From positions 7,029,855 to 7,093,854 of the forward strand of contig JAUPFP010000005.1 of the NCBI GenBank assembly GCA_036925085.1: a stretch of DNA of 64,000 nucleotides, in the 5' to 3' direction. Positions within the stretch are counted from its first letter, which is position 1; every line of letters begins with the position of its first letter. Origin of the DNA: Brachycybe producta. Its lineage: Eukaryota; Arthropoda; Diplopoda; Playtdesmida; Andrognathidae. The position numbers and the translations under genes are program-made. Shown here in pieces: positions 1 through 14,400 of this stretch. The notes beneath the pieces are model-generated. The model saw only the letters and a list, made by a program, of their open reading frames with translations. It had not been told where the DNA came from and ran no database searches.

Positions 1-1300
1 TATTTTGTTTTTATCATGTGTGTGTGTTTTACTTTTAAAACCTTATATAACCACCGTGTTGAATGATTGTAACCATGTTGGCTCCTCTCTCAGGTCTTGT
101 CATTCACATTTTTTTTTCTCTCTCTCAAAATGTTGCCTCTTTCTCAATGCTACTTCCTTCCTGGTGACAACAAACTGCTATTTTCTTCGTTGCCAGAGAT
201 GCATTGATTTTACATTGTGTATTTAAGACATGGGATTTGTGTCTCAATTTCCGGCAATCCCATTTTTCTTTTCTTTCTGCTATTTGTTTCTATGTGAAAA
301 ATTTTTTTGGCTACCATATACATTGTGGGCCTTTTATGTCACAGTGGAAGTATGTCGAGACGACTTCTTATTATTGATCTATTAATCAGTGGAACATTAT
401 TGGGTTTTTTTCTTCTTCTTCTTTTTCTTGACTCACAAAAACCAAAAAACTGTCAGAAATTTTTTTTTTTTTGGGGTTTTTTTGTATCTGGTCTATTTTT
501 TTTTTTAAGATAAAACCACAAAGAAAAGTTTTTGAGATTATTGGCATTGTGGCCTGAAATTGTTTTCGTTTTATTGATGTGAATTGTTGGATTTTTATGT
601 TCCATTTGCTTGAAAATTTCAAGAGAGTTTTGTTTCTTTTCTTTATTTATTATAAAAAAAAAAATTGGATGACATACTATAACATTAAAGTAATTACTGA
701 TATAACCATTGCAATATTTCACATGGAATACTTTAGAAGTTTAGGACCTTTTCTTAGTTCAAACTTTTTGTTTTCAACTTTTTTTTTTTGGTCATAACTG
801 TTAAATGAAACTCAATCGTCTGAACATGATGTTTTTCTATGGCAAAACAAATTCATTTATCTTTCATTTGTTCTTTTTTTCTTCTATGTTTCTTTTTAGA
901 CATGGTACTATTCCTCTCATATAATACAAAGTAATTCTGCCTCTTCTGGCTTTATCCTCAATATATTATTATTATATGCGCTGCACAATGCAGTTAAGTT
1001 GTATTAATGGTTTCAGTACCTTGAGTTGAATTATGAAGATACTATATTATGAGAAAGGGATCATGTGAGAAAGAATTTGCAATGACTTATTTAACTTCTT
1101 AAGCATTCGGAACATAACTTGATTTGTTGACTTGGCATTTTTTTATTTTGTAAAATGGAATTTCACATAACAATTGAGTGCTATAAAAGTTTACAGTTGA
1201 AGGAATGTGCTTCACCAAAAACTTGATTAATTCGTTAATATCCTATTTGTAAAAATAAGATAATTTGTTGTGTTATTTAAATGATAAGTCTCTTTTCAGT

Positions 1301-1399
1301 CGCGTTTACACGAGGCCATTCGATAGGCAGGTTTAACTGGCGTCAGTCAACTGACGCCAGACAAACCTGCGCCTATCGACTGGCCCCGTGTAAACGTGG
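1301..1399. mobile_element. Near-perfect 99-bp palindromic element
   Basis: Left arm CGCGTTTACACGAGGCCATT through ACTGGCGTCAG; right arm CTGACGCCAG through TGGCCCCGTGTAAACGTGG, with a 4-base centre. G/C-richer than its surroundings. Ends resemble the element at 62565-62847. Confidence 0.7.
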
Positions 1400-1737
1400 T
1401 TAAGTGATGCAGTGTTTTTTTTTTTTAATAATGCAAACAGTAATTTTGAATTGATAAAAAGTACTGTTTTGTCTGAATATACTGTATATTTTGTGTAGCA
1501 CTTTTTAAGTATTTCGTGCTTCGTAATTCTTTTAATGTTTTCAGGGGGATGAGTGTGTGTATCAACACAACTTCTTCAGTTTATTTTTATCAGTTGTCAC
1601 CTTCATATTATTGGTGTGTCTATTTAAATGAGGACCCTTTTTAGTAGTGGTAGCTAGCTAATTGAAAAATCCAACCAATAATCTTGAGTTAACAAATAGT
1701 GTGTGTATTTGTATATTTGGTAGCAGATGCATTATAG

Positions 1738-1798
1738 AAGGTTATTGCAAACTTGTTACTCACTTGACTAGTTAGTAACAAGTTTGCAATATCCTTTT
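1738..1798. repeat. Short perfect-type hairpin
   Basis: AGGTTATTGCAAACTTGTTA pairs with TAACAAGTTTGCAATATCCT, one mismatch in 23, with a 13-base loop. Confidence 0.8.
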
Positions 1799-4700
1799 AT
1801 ATTTCCATTGTTATATAAAATGCTTTGTTTTAAACACTACTAAGCTTATATCAAGATTATTATACTTTTTGTAGTAGGTATGTAAGGAGAAAAAAAATAA
1901 TTTGAGTCTTAATATTTATTACACTTGTAATTGCTTTACTTGGAAGAGAAAATTTAAAATGAAATGTATTATGTCTAACATTATAACTATGATGAAGATG
2001 TTTTAGTTAGATAATAGGATCATAGAAAAAAAAAATCTTTCTTTCTCAAGATTTATTATTGAGAGATCTAAGTTTATTATTATACATGGGTTATGTTATC
2101 AATGATGTGTCTGTCAAACAGATGAGTTATTTTCAATGAAAGATCATCATTTATAAAAAAAAAATGTTTTTGTTTAGTGAAAAACTGCTGAATAAGGCTT
2201 GAGTGTGCAATTTTAGAATCAACTGATTGAGATTTGGATGTATGTTTCACGTTTTTGATGGTTTTGCGGTTTGTTTTGTACCAATTCAAATGCTGGCTAT
2301 TGATAAAAATGTAGAATGTGAATTTATCTTTTTTTTTTTGTAAATAAAGTTCACTCAATGAAGGATTTTTTTTCATTCATTTTGTGAACTAATTTTTTTT
2401 TTTTTTGCAACATCACTCTTTTAGTAGTCCAGATTGATGTATTTCTTTTATCTTCTTCTATTTCACCTCATGACCACACAAGTTTTAAATTTCTAGATTA
2501 TTCAAAAAGAAGTTTTATATATATAAAAAAAGAAATTTCTCTCAAAATCATGTTAAACTAGTTTTGATTAAGCTCTGGATTAAGTGTAGTTAGGTTAGAG
2601 ATGGTTAGAATTACATTTGGCTAGTTAAAACTGCTTTTGTTTTAATTACCACAGTAACGCGCTCTTGGCTGTTGTTTACATAATCCAGTTAACTTCTGTT
2701 TAATTTAAATAATAATTCTGCATTTTTTTATGTTGTTAACATACAGCTAACCCAAATAACACGCTAACGATGAACCAACGAAATGTATTCAAACAATTTA
2801 TTATTAAAATAATTTTAAAATTATACAAAAATGGCTGACGTTTTGACGACTGCAATAGTAGTTATTTTCAGAGCTTATTTTGAAACATATTTTCTTATAA
2901 AATATTTTCTTAAAAGATTTCTACCCCCCTCGTCGAAAGGCTTTAATCCCCCACATCAAAACATTTCTCAGTCATTAAAACTATCTGGTCCACCATAGAT
3001 AACCAGGCATTGCATGCCCACACAGTAAAGATTCCATCTATTGTTAGGTCTGACCATCAAATAGGCTGCCTCCTGAACCTGTTATTAAAAATTTATATTT
3101 ATGATTTCTGTGCCAACATTAAGTGGACCATTGTTTGGCCATATGTATTTTTGCAACATTGGGTCATGTGATGGTCCAGAAGGTTGTTCCATACTGCCAA
3201 TGTTTTGCCAACATTACCAACATAAATGCGTACTTTGGGCCAACATGTTGTGCCATTTTGGAAATTATTGCATGTGTAGATTTTAAAGTTTCTGAGATAA
3301 TCATCTTTAAAAACAGGAGACGTTTAAACAAGCACTACATATGCATTATAAAAGTCAAATGCAGCAGCATTTTAGAAAATAAAAGTCAATATATTTTTCT
3401 TTGTATCTCAGATTGTTTGTGTTCCCCCCATCCCTCATCCCCCCCCCCCGTCTCTATACGAAAAAAAAAGACCACCTCAATGACAACAAGAAAAGAAAAA
3501 TAACATATTTCATTTTAGTTTATGTACAATTGTATACAAGTTTTGAACCTATAGAGATATGATGAAAAAGACCGGTCTAAACGAGAAGGTGTTATTATTA
3601 TTATTAAGAAAAGGTGTTAGGGTGGGTGTTTTTTTGTTGTTTTTTTTTTTTGGAAAAAAAAAATCAGCAGGTATCTTGTTTTATAATTGCATTTGGTCGT
3701 CTTCTGTCTGAACTAAAATCGCCCAAAAAAGTATCTTAATTTATCAGTTCCGAACGGGACCACCTTAGTGTGAACCTGTATTCGAACATTTTAAGCCAAA
3801 AAAAAAAAGATAATGCGTTAACAATTGTTAATCGATTCATCTGCTGGGTGGCGAAAAGAGGCGGTGTTCAAACCCATTAGATGAGTTGAAAAGGCGGCGA
3901 CAAACAACTTAGACCTCCCAACTGTATTTTACATGGGTGGTTTTTTTTCTCCCTTAAAATTCTCACTTTGAAAAGAAACGTGATTCTTTTCCATCCATCT
4001 GTATTTTTTTTTTAAATCCCATTTTTTGTTAAGAGATTTTAAAAGTTTTACATATTCATAGTTTGCAACAGTAATATTAATATATTTTCATAATATGATC
4101 TACGAGTTTTCATATGATGACATTATGAAATTTGCTGATTTGCCAGCTCATACAAAAATTTACAAGAAACATTCAAAAATGGACGTTCCGTTACTCATCG
4201 AACTGTCCACCATTTTATCTTCAGTTCAATAAAATATATGTTTGTGACACCACACTGCTTGAACAAATTGATGAATAACGCAATGTGCAGAAAGTTTGTT
4301 ATGAAATATGATTCCAATAGAAATTTCGTTTAAATTTTGTTTAAAGAATTATTGAAATCAATCAGGAATTATTTACAAAAAAAAGATTTCTCATTAAAAG
4401 ATGAATTAACAACATGTTACATGCATTCCAAGTTTATTTATTATTTATTTACAATAAGTATTACAAACATAACAAAATAAAAATGACATCAGATTGATAC
4501 TTTTTACGTTCATAATACTGTATATCTTTGAAATAAGGTCAATTTTTCACGGTGAATGCGCTGTTTTATGTTTGCCTCGAGACTTTCATTCAGAATCTTA
4601 GTTCTGTAAAAATCAAAAATAAAGGATTTTTGCAGGTTAGTGTGCAAACGTTATTGCAAGTTAGTTAGTATCATGCAATAAACCACTGCAAGTAAGTGTA

Positions 4701-5299
4701 ACTACTACGTGCACACAATTAGTATTTTAAGTAAATTGCAACACACTACGTTCAATTGTTGGTCGATCAGTTGTTGAAAGTGAATTCTCCCTATTGAGTT
4801 GTTAAAGATGAATTTTCCGTGGACCGCAAATAAAACGTGAATAATTTTTTATGCTAATCTAAGTAGGAGCAAAATGTAAAAAAAACAAAATTGCATAATA
4901 TTATGTTTATTTTTTAAAAAAAAAATGTGAATGAGATGAGTAATTATAAGTTTAATTGGTATTTTTAAGTAATTTTTTTCCAAAATCATGTTTTTTTTTT
5001 CTTTTTTTAAGCACCAAATGATTTTTAGCCTCCCCCCCCCTTTCTCGCTCTCTAAAAGTTATGCACTATTTTTTTTTTAAAAAAAACTGAAATTTTCATT
5101 TTTTAAAAATTTGTTTCTAAATAAAGTTATGTCTATTTTATACATTTATAAATTATTATTGAGCAACTTTAACAAACCCTAGATCATTCATACATTTTTC
5201 TGCAAGAAAAACCACACAGATCTTACTAGTATAGTGAGAAAGTGAGAAGAGATTGACAATTGTATATTCATTTTGTTTTTTTTCTATATGTGCATGTAA

Positions 5300-5405
5300 A
5301 TGTGCTTTTGACAATGCTTTATGCTGCATGTGGACTTTTATGTCCCTCTGCCATAGGACTATTTGGCTGCTAGCAGAGTACTAATTGTAATTGTAATAAT
5401 TGTAA
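5300..5405 (+). repeat. Retroposon-like repeat, copy 1
   Basis: Shares TTTTGACAATGC, CCCTCTGCCATAGG, GGCTGCTAGCAGAGTA with copies at 25995-26130 and 29280-29425 (reverse) and ends in an AATTGTAATTGTAATAATTG tail, as SINE/LINE 3' ends do. Confidence 0.6.
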
Positions 5406-8400
5406 GGCAACAACCCAGTCAAATAATAATTACATATTCAAATATGAAAAAAGAGAATTTTAATAAATGCAAAAATTGTATTGTGAAATATAAATACTAG
5501 CTCGTATTTTAATTAAACTAATCTTGCACAGTTAGCCGTTTTCTCATCAGTGTGGCCTAAATTTAAGTCACAAAAGGCAATGTTAATAATGTTTTCATCA
5601 AAGTATACTAAAAAAAGAAACTTTTTTTCCTTTATAGCATATATTATAGTTATATAAATCCTTATGTGGAAGATTTTTGTGTACGAAAAAGTTTTTTTGA
5701 ATGCATTTTCACAGTTGGCAATTTTCCTCAGAAAAAAAAAACTTTTCTATTGAATAAAAAAAATTGCAAAGAAAAAGAAATTCAGTTCATTGACTTCGAG
5801 AAAGCCTCGCTCGATTCTACTGTATTTGATTAAATTGTGTTGAGTTTGCGTTGACATTATGGTTTCACTCATTTATTTTAACCAGTTTACAGTGATGCGT
5901 GTTCTATCTATGTAACTAATTTAGTTTTACTGATCTTTTTATACATATTTTGAGCCATTTTTTGTAGTCATCCATATTTGTTTGTTTACAAATTATGGAC
6001 CCATTGCAAGTTTTCTTGTCATTTCTCTTTTCTGATGACAGGGGTGAGGGGGGAGGCCCACAAACCACATTTTCTAAAGTGCTGCTGACTTTGGCTGATA
6101 CAATGAATTTCTATGGAACTTTCCATAATTCACTTGTGTTTTTTTATACATGTATATTTATTCTTCCTCCCCCTTTTATTTATGAAATTTTTACTTCTTT
6201 TCACAAGATTTTCGTAGTCTGGATGCACTCGAAAAGTCCTATTTACGGGTCTGTGTGTACTGTGTGTGATTTTTTGTTTTCTTTCTTATTCCCAATTCCG
6301 ACCTTGGCACCTTCCCAATCTCGATGACTCCTTCTTCATGTTCTTTCCTCACATTGTCCCTATTTGACTTTTCACTTAACTCAGTGCAGTAGCTACTTAC
6401 GAAGTTATGAAGACATTTTTGGATGATAGGTTTTGCTTGGCTGTATTAACTCCCACTTTTGACTTGTTTTGCCCTCTTGCAAACTTCACATGTTGACAAC
6501 TTTGGCAAAACTTGTTTCTTCTTGGAGTGACAGTCCAAACTCCTACCGCGGTCTCTCTAATAAATGGGTTTCTATCTGGCAGACAGCGAGAGAAATAAAA
6601 ACAGCTTGTGAATTTTAATTCATTCACATCTCACCTCGTTTTCTTTATTCAAGTGTGAGTGTGTATGTGTCTACGTTTGCGGCATGTTCCAGTCTTGCTT
6701 CATTGCTCCACCATCAATTTTCAATGAACTTTGTTTGGGTTTGAAGCTTGCTTTTGCAATCAGTATAAAAACATGCCTATAGTCTGAACAGAAATAAAAG
6801 TATAAACTTAGTAAATAACATTTAAGTGTATGCATTTTTAGCTTACATTTGGTGGGCATGTTTTCATGCTCAGTTTGTACATATCTTATTCTCATTTTAT
6901 ATGTACATATTGCACGCGCGATTTGCGTTTGCTACTGTGGTTTCGCATTGTTATAACGAAAACACGCGTATTTTGCACTTTTTTTAACTTTAGTGTGCTT
7001 GTTTCATTCTTATTGTGTTTATGTTTTGCTTGTTTGTGTGCGTGCAAGTGTCACGATCATTGCGTGTGCGTGTTTCATTCATTGTACGTGTGCATTGCGT
7101 TGACATCGCCAGCAATGGTAGGTCAATAATAAATGTTGGCACTTTCAATTTTTGATACTGCCAACATTTACTGGTCCATATAAATTCACTGTGCATGCTT
7201 ATAGGTCTAGTGACCTTGCCTGCAAATGGTCTACTGACAAAAAATAGAATGTTCGGGTAGAAAGCAATACAAGTGGGGTGTCAATACGACAGCCCACATG
7301 TGTTAGCTATTTACACCGACAAAAATTGCTTGCTGTCCAACATATTTGTGACTGTTCTTTAGTAGTGCTAGTCAGCAATTGTAACCTAATGTAAGCAAGC
7401 GCAGCGTGACACTAGATTCGACTAGACAAAAAAATGTCAATCGCTTTCTTCTTTGCGGGTGCATTTTATTTCAAATGCATCAGGTAAAGTAGATTTACTG
7501 CAATTACTGCATTCTGCACATGCTCAGTAGAGTGCGATTTTGCAATTCTGCTGCATTATTTCAGGGTATGAACCAGGCAACACAAGTAGTGAGTGTGTTG
7601 CACATTTCACACTATGTGTGCTCTAGTTTTTTTTTTTGCTATATATACTATTACAATAAGTCCTTTTCATTCACATCTTTTAGTGTAAATATAGAACTTC
7701 ACTGATGGTGATGAATTGAAAAAACAACTTTTTGTTGCAGGTCTGTAGTAGGTTTCATTGTTTTGTCTAGGCTAATTGCAAAAAAAAAATCTGTTGTAAC
7801 ACAATAGTATTAATATAATAATGCAGTTATAGTAACTTATATTTAGAATTTTGCTGGACTTTTGGAAACGTTTCAGTTTTGTTTACACCTATTCTATTTC
7901 AAGCTACATTGTGTTTAAACAAAAGCAGTCACAGTTAATCATCAGTATGAAATGAATAATTGAACATAAGTTTAACATGTTTGTGTACAGTGTATATTTT
8001 AAATAAGGGTTTAATCAAAAGTTGATACCATCTGGAAGGTGTTGGTACCTCTATTTTGTTATTTGTTCATTTAATAATTTTACTGCCTTTTTAAGTTGTG
8101 TAAAACTGGAATATAGTTTCAAGAGAAAATCTTTCTTTAAATGAAAAAAAAAAAAAACTTTTAACAACATTTAAAACAAAATGAGTTTTGGTTGACAGAC
8201 TGATGAAGTCTGTCATTTTTATTTGCCCATTTACTTTTTAACTTAGTTAGGGTATTTTTCTCTTCTATTTTTTGGCTTTTTTAAGATTTTCATTTCATCC
8301 TTTATATTTCGGTCATAATTTTCTTTCTCTTTTGTGGAAGGAAGATGAAACAAGAAATGAAAAAAATAGTCTGGTGCTGCTTACTTACTGTACATGTATG

Positions 8401-9029
8401 TTGGCATGTCTTTTTTTTTACAAAAAAATGCATATATAATTCCTATGCTTATTGGATACTGAAGAAAAAATGAAAGTTTAAAAAAAGCGAAAAGACTTTT
8501 TGAAAAAAGCGGGTCAGTGAACCTTAGTTAACTAGTAGTGTATTATAACTACAGTCCTGAACATTGATCATAAGAAAAATAGCTATGTACTATCATATAT
8601 TGTATGTTATGGTGAAAACCAGTTTTGTGCAAACCAATCTTATGGGTTAAATATAGTATACACTCTGCAAGATACGTTATATCTATGTTCTGAATAGATA
8701 AGCATGATTTTTTTTTTGTTTCATTTTTCTTCAAACGTTTTAAATGTTGTCTGCACTTTTAACAATTGGCATAGTTATTATTAGAGAAAAGAGTGAGAGA
8801 AAAAATCTTTCGAAAACTGCATGCATTTAAATATGTATTAAAACATATGAAATTTATTAAACAATTGGGAAAAATAACTTTCAATATCGTAATACTGTAC
8901 ATTATATTGATGCAACTAATGTTAAGTATTACCAATTTACTGAATTATACATTTATTTCAGAAATTTTCTATTACTAATCTATATGTTTTGATTGTATTA
9001 CTATTTTATTTCAATAAAAGTTATTTTAA

Positions 9030-9079
<50 letters not shown>
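9030..9079. repeat. (ATT)n microsatellite
   Basis: About sixteen ATT triplets without interruption. Confidence 0.97.
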
Positions 9080-9080
<1 letters not shown>

Positions 9081-9577
9081 AAATTTATAGATTTATAGAT
9101 TTTTTTTAAAAACATGTGTTAAATGTTTTCAATTTTTCAAATGAAGTTTAAATTTTAATTTATGTAAAGCATGAATTACATAAAAAAACTCAGATTTTAG
9201 TTCAAATACAATAAATATGTAATGATATACCAGAAAAAAAGGATAAATATATGTAAAATAACAAAATTAATGAAATATGCATTTTTATGCTTAATACTTA
9301 CTGTACACTGCAGAAATATTTTATGTTTCAAGCTTGCTGTATATAAGCAACTAATATAAAATTGTCTATAATAAGTCCATTTCCTAGTTATTATTTATAC
9401 CAGGCTTGATTGCAATAAGCTACATGGAGGCAGAAAGGGGAGGGGCAGAATCGCGGCTGGGGTTCAGCGCCTTGTGAAAATGTGACAATTTTTTGAATTG
9501 TTTTGTTTACTTTTTGTTTGTTACTGAATGAATGAATGAGTGAATGTCAGTCTATATAGAGACGATGCATTTATAGC

Positions 9578-9712
9578 ACACCACACCCAATTTCTGGGGC
9601 TCCACACTCAATTACAGCGGCTCCACACCCAATTATAGAGACCTCCGCACCCAATTATAGAGGCGCTACACCCAATTAGATGATCCCCACACCTAATTTC
9701 AACTCGGAGCCC
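9578..9712. repeat. Degenerate tandem array with CACACCCAATTA units
   Basis: Five or so units of about 27 bp built on CACACCCAATTATAGAGGC, within a patch richer in G and C than its surroundings; a CAGCGCCACTG end nearby may be a hAT-like terminus. Confidence 0.65.
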
Positions 9713-10538
9713 TCAATACTTGTAGCAGCGCCACTGTAAATTACAATTAACACAATTCGCAATAATTACAAGCTTGGTAATATAGTATATATTTACATAT
9801 TTAAATAAATTGTTCTGTTTTGTTCTACATGTTGCATTGCATTTGAGCAATTTTCTAAACTATAAATGACGAGCATTGTTTGGCTATAAATTTTAAAAAT
9901 TATATACGAGCGTATTAGCTTTTTAGAAACAACTTTTTTAAAAAATAAATTTGAAGTTAATTTGAAACTAGAAAAACAAAAAAATAATAATGTAGTTTTT
10001 TTATAATATTTTGTTAAATAAAATGTGAAATAAAATTTTTATAATGATCTCTTGTAAAATAAAATATTATAATAAAATAATAACATTTTCACAACAATAT
10101 AGAAATAGTTATTTTCATGCTTATGTTAAAGATTTTTTTTTACTAGACAATGTCGCAAAACTTAAAAGTGTACGACGAAATTTTAACAAACAAAACAAAA
10201 CATTAACTTTAAAATATAAAATAAAGTAAACTTTGAAATTTTGTTTTTGAATCTAAAATGTGTACAAAATTTGCTAGTAGGTTACATAAATGAATTGTGA
10301 AAATTAATCTTTTAAGATTTTTTTAAAAATGATATTTAAAATTGATTTTACAAAAGATATATCATTATGTCAATTTAGAAATTTAGATTGATTTTTTTTG
10401 TGGTTGATATTGTGTTGTGGATATAATAAGTTGTTGACGAATCTCGAAGTTTGCCAAATGTTGGCAATCAATGTAGACACCAGACAGAACGATGCTGAAA
10501 GATAACGTTATGCTTCCTTATGTTGTTTCATATAGGAG

Positions 10539-10540
<2 letters not shown>

Positions 10541-10579
<39 letters not shown>

Positions 10580-10596
10580 ATATATATATATATATA
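10541..10596. repeat. (CT)n followed by (TA)n microsatellite
   Basis: Seventeen CT copies, a short GCTG break, then TA repeats. Confidence 0.97.
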
Positions 10597-11349
10597 CATG
10601 TATATACATACACGAAGACAGGATGTGGCCACACGCTGATATATGTACTCTAACATAGGTCATTGCCCCTGAAGTTAGTTTTGTACATTGATATAGGCCT
10701 ATACACTCTGAATATTCGTAAACCAAAATGATCTACGAGCATAGGATTTTTTTTTTCCTTTCTTCGTGTGTGGGTGACGTACATATAGAAATATACTGAA
10801 AAAGAAGAAGAAAAAAACAGAGAGTGAGTTTATTCAGAAAGTTTTTTTGTTGTAAAAATTACCCGTCTAAACTCTCAAAAAATTCTTATATGTAGTATCT
10901 TTTTATTTTTATGTTCTTTTTTGCTGATATTTTTAACTTTTTGTCGTAGAATAATCTTCAAAATCTTAGTAAAGAAGGAGTTTCTTTCATAGAAATACTG
11001 ACTCTTATCACAATTGTAGATAAGTTTTTTTTAAGTGGTTGATGGTGAAGTTTGCAAGTTGATAATGATTTATTTAGGTGTTTTTATCTTATTTGGTCAA
11101 TTTGTAGATGTGATATCAGGCAACTGGAATAATAAAGTCTCAAAAGGTGGTTTTCAAATTAAGTCATTACAGTGAAACAAAAAATATGTTAAAAAAAAGG
11201 GGATAAAAGGATTATTTCTTTTTATATAATTTTTGAATCTTATAGTGATGATTATAGTGATGATTTTATTATATGTGTACGTCATAAAGATGATGATTTT
11301 CATTTGAAAGTCGCACTGATTGTTTTTTCGTTTTTTTTTTAATGTCTAG

Positions 11350-11453
11350 ATTGCCACTTTGGTCGCTTGACATATGAAATTGAAGACATCTGGCATCCTG
11401 ACCTAGGACCGCCATTTGGTGTCATGTATTGCATTGAATGCGAATGTAATCCG
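11350..11453 (+). CDS. CHRD: Chordin coding exon 1 in window: first half of VWC1
   Basis: Residues 1-34. Acceptor ...tgtctag, donor ccg|gtaggt. It opens by completing a split codon (phase 1) and then reads from the first VWC cysteine. The WHPDLG..FGV stretch and the CxxCxC motif are hallmarks of chordin VWC1. Since it enters in phase 1, at least one upstream coding exon with the signal peptide must exist. Confidence 0.92.
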
Positions 11454-14400
11454 GTAGGTTTATTATAGTTTTTAAATTTATTATTATTTACATTTTTTAA
11501 ATTATTTTTTTTTGATAAAGTGATAATGCTTGATAAATGTCTCATACTTTTGAAACTTCATTGAATAAAATGTTTATAATATACTGTAGCTTGTAAGCAT
11601 TATTAGTTTATAAGCAGTTTTTTTTTCTCCTTTGCAGTATATTTCACTAACTTTAACGTCAATAGTCAATTTGCTTACGCAAAGCAGAAACTATAATTTT
11701 AATTGAATGTGCTAAAATAATATTTTATGAACGCATTTATTTTATGTCACTGTAAAAATATTAATTTTCATTTTGACTGAACATGCTCGCGAAAGGAGTT
11801 ACTATTGATCATTTTTAAACTGCCATTATAAAGTTTATTTTAGGAGTTTATTAATAATGTTATTCTGGAGCTCTTGTCATTTATGCCAATGTTATAAACA
11901 ACAACTACATTAAACTTTATACAATCTTAAGTACCAACTCACAAACCAAACCTAAGACAACTTTAGCAATTTTTTTATTGTACGAGTTGTTGTTGTAAAT
12001 TAAAAGTTGTAACGAATTTAATGTGGCTCGAAACCCCTATTAATCTAATGATAATAAAAAAATGTTAGTAGATTCAATTATTTAAGTTTATAACAAATTT
12101 TAATTTTTAAAGGTGGTTTTAAAGTGTACGCGCCCTTTCAACTCTGCTTATTTTGTCTTTCAGAAGAAAATCAAGAGAAACTTGAAAATGTTTTTAGAAA
12201 CTAGAGTGGTAATTCAATTAAGGGTAATTTCATTTTGATTTCCTTTTATAATAAACGTTTTATGCCAGTTTGAAAATGATCCAAATTTAACAGGACGATA
12301 TTTTTATTAATTTTTGCTCAATAAATGTTTATTTTGAAAGATACCATTATGAAAATACTATTGTGGTACAGCCACTGTTCTAGTTTCTAACACATTTTCA
12401 ATTTCTCTTAATTTATAAGATGTTTTATAAACTGCTGATTTTCAAACTCTGGTTATTCTTCTGTTCCAGGAGCAAATGTTGTCTATGAAAAAAAAAGTTT
12501 TTTTTTTACTTTATACAATTAGAAATTCCTGTTGAGCCATTTTAAATTTTCAATCATTTTCTTAAAAATTTATTGTGTTTTTTTTAAATCGTGTTATACA
12601 TTATTTAAAATTGATGGTATGTCTACAGATTTTTACTAAACAAAGGCAATAGCGTGGGTTCATCTGAAGTGAAAAATACTTCAATGTTTAATTTAATTGC
12701 CTGGGATCCCACATACAAGATAATGGGAATCATGTAAGAGACCCCGTACCATAGTGCAAATTGCAGCAGATAAAATAATTGTTTAACTTTTGTGTTTTTA
12801 TGAACTAAAAGTCAAAAATATTCTTATGTAAAAAAAACAATGCCTACAAGTCTCAGTTTCTGCAAATAAATTAGTTCTGTCCTGAATCCCTGATAAAGAG
12901 AAATGGTTAAAACCATTTAAAACCATGTTTAATTTAAAAAATGCAATGAATGCAATGATTCTTATAAGATGTTTTTTCTTCAGAAAATATAACCCATATC
13001 TTTGATGACGTATTAAGATTTCCACAGTGACCACCCAAAAAAGTAACGTTTACTAGATAGTAAAAACCTTTTATGTATTTATAAAGGTATGTATTTTGAA
13101 AGAATTTTTGTATAGTCAGAATGTTCTGAAAAGGAAACATGTCAATGTCTCACGATTTTTGTTCTAAACATTGTTTATTGTATTTATGTGTATATGTAGG
13201 AGCGTACATGAATGGTATGCCATTTGAAAGAAGAAAAAGAAAGAGGAAAGTGATTGTTGTATGCAGAAGTAGTAAAAGTAAAGACCGCAAATCCTCTGCT
13301 CTTCATTGATGGTCACGATCTTCTTCTTCTTCTTAGATCTCTTAGTAATGACCTAAGGAATGTGGGAATGACCATCATAATTGCGGTCATCCCTTTCTTT
13401 TTTGCAATCTTCCGCTCAGTATGAAGTCTTGTGTGGCTACTAGTATGCACATACCTCTCTCTCATTCACCTTTCAAAAAAAAAAAATAGAAGAAAAAAAA
13501 ACTCAGACCCCACCTTTTAGTTTTACAATACATGAACAAACAACCACTGTGAATACTTTTCCACCCATTCCTACTTGTCTTCTTTATTTTCACACTACAC
13601 CTTTCTTTTTGTCACATCCACTACATAATATGTGTGTAACTGTTATTTCATTAGTTGTTGTAACCTTCTTTCTCTGTTGATTGGTGGAATAGGTTTTCGT
13701 TTATTTTTGCACTTTATGAAAGCTATAATAAATACAATAAATAGCTTTCATAAAGTGCTCCAAATAGTGAGTATTTTGCTTTCAAATAATTTAGTTTGTT
13801 TAGAAGTTAGTAGACTCAGTTTTTATAAAACTCTTGTTTCACATAAAGAAAATGGTTGTTTTTTTATTTAAATAAAATATATGGAACATTAGGAGTAATA
13901 AGCATCAAGGTTCATTTAATTTGTAAAATAGCAATGCATAGATTCACAATATTTGTCATACAAATATTTTTTCTGATAATCTTTTTTGTGTTTTACGTTG
14001 GTATTTGTTGACAGCACTGAACAAAATCAAGCATACTTTTATAAGAATTTTCATTAGGAAAGTACAAAGGTTATATAGATCTTAATATGAATAGCCTGTA
14101 TCTGGTTATGATGAGAAATAATCTGAGCAAAATACTCTTTCATTATGAACAAAAGCTCAGGTTTATTGTTTATATAGCAAAGAATGCTCAGTCTCCAACC
14201 ATTCGCATAGGAGCAATGGTATTTTTTTTTATCTTTTGCTCCTGCTCAGGAGACATTGCTCTGTTTTATTCATACGACCCAATGTCGCAGATACAGAAAC
14301 ATCAATCACACACGTAAATAACACAGGCACAAAAGACCACAGTAACACGTCACACACATAGAACACATACTGTACTGTACTTGTACACACATTCATAGAT

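Larger units (their letters stand above)
1..11349. other. Gene-poor region upstream of the first recognised chordin exon
   Basis: AT-rich with many poly-T/A runs. No exon recognised. Holds the palindromic element 1301-1399, the hairpin 1738-1798, copies of a TGCCAACATT-type repeat (about 3110-3260 and 7125-7185), a retroposon-like repeat (5300-5405), an (ATT)n run (9030-9079) and a degenerate array (9578-9712). The missing chordin first exon may be here or further upstream. Confidence 0.6.

Noticed and set aside
352-513. Hydrophobic open frame that could be a signal peptide
   Set aside because: It comes from T-rich low-complexity DNA (TTC/TTT runs), ends without a usable donor in the right phase, and has no similarity to chordin leaders.
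3840-3900. GGTGTTCAAACCC resembling a tRNA T-loop
   Set aside because: No matching acceptor stem, D-arm or anticodon stem could be found around it.
7021-7115. Possible chordin first exon: ATG at 7021, hydrophobic start, donor aat g|gtaggt in the phase needed for exon 1
   Set aside because: Phase and donor fit, but the peptide derives from a GTGTGCG-rich stretch, has basic residues too early and no clear cleavage site. Kept only as something RNA data could test.
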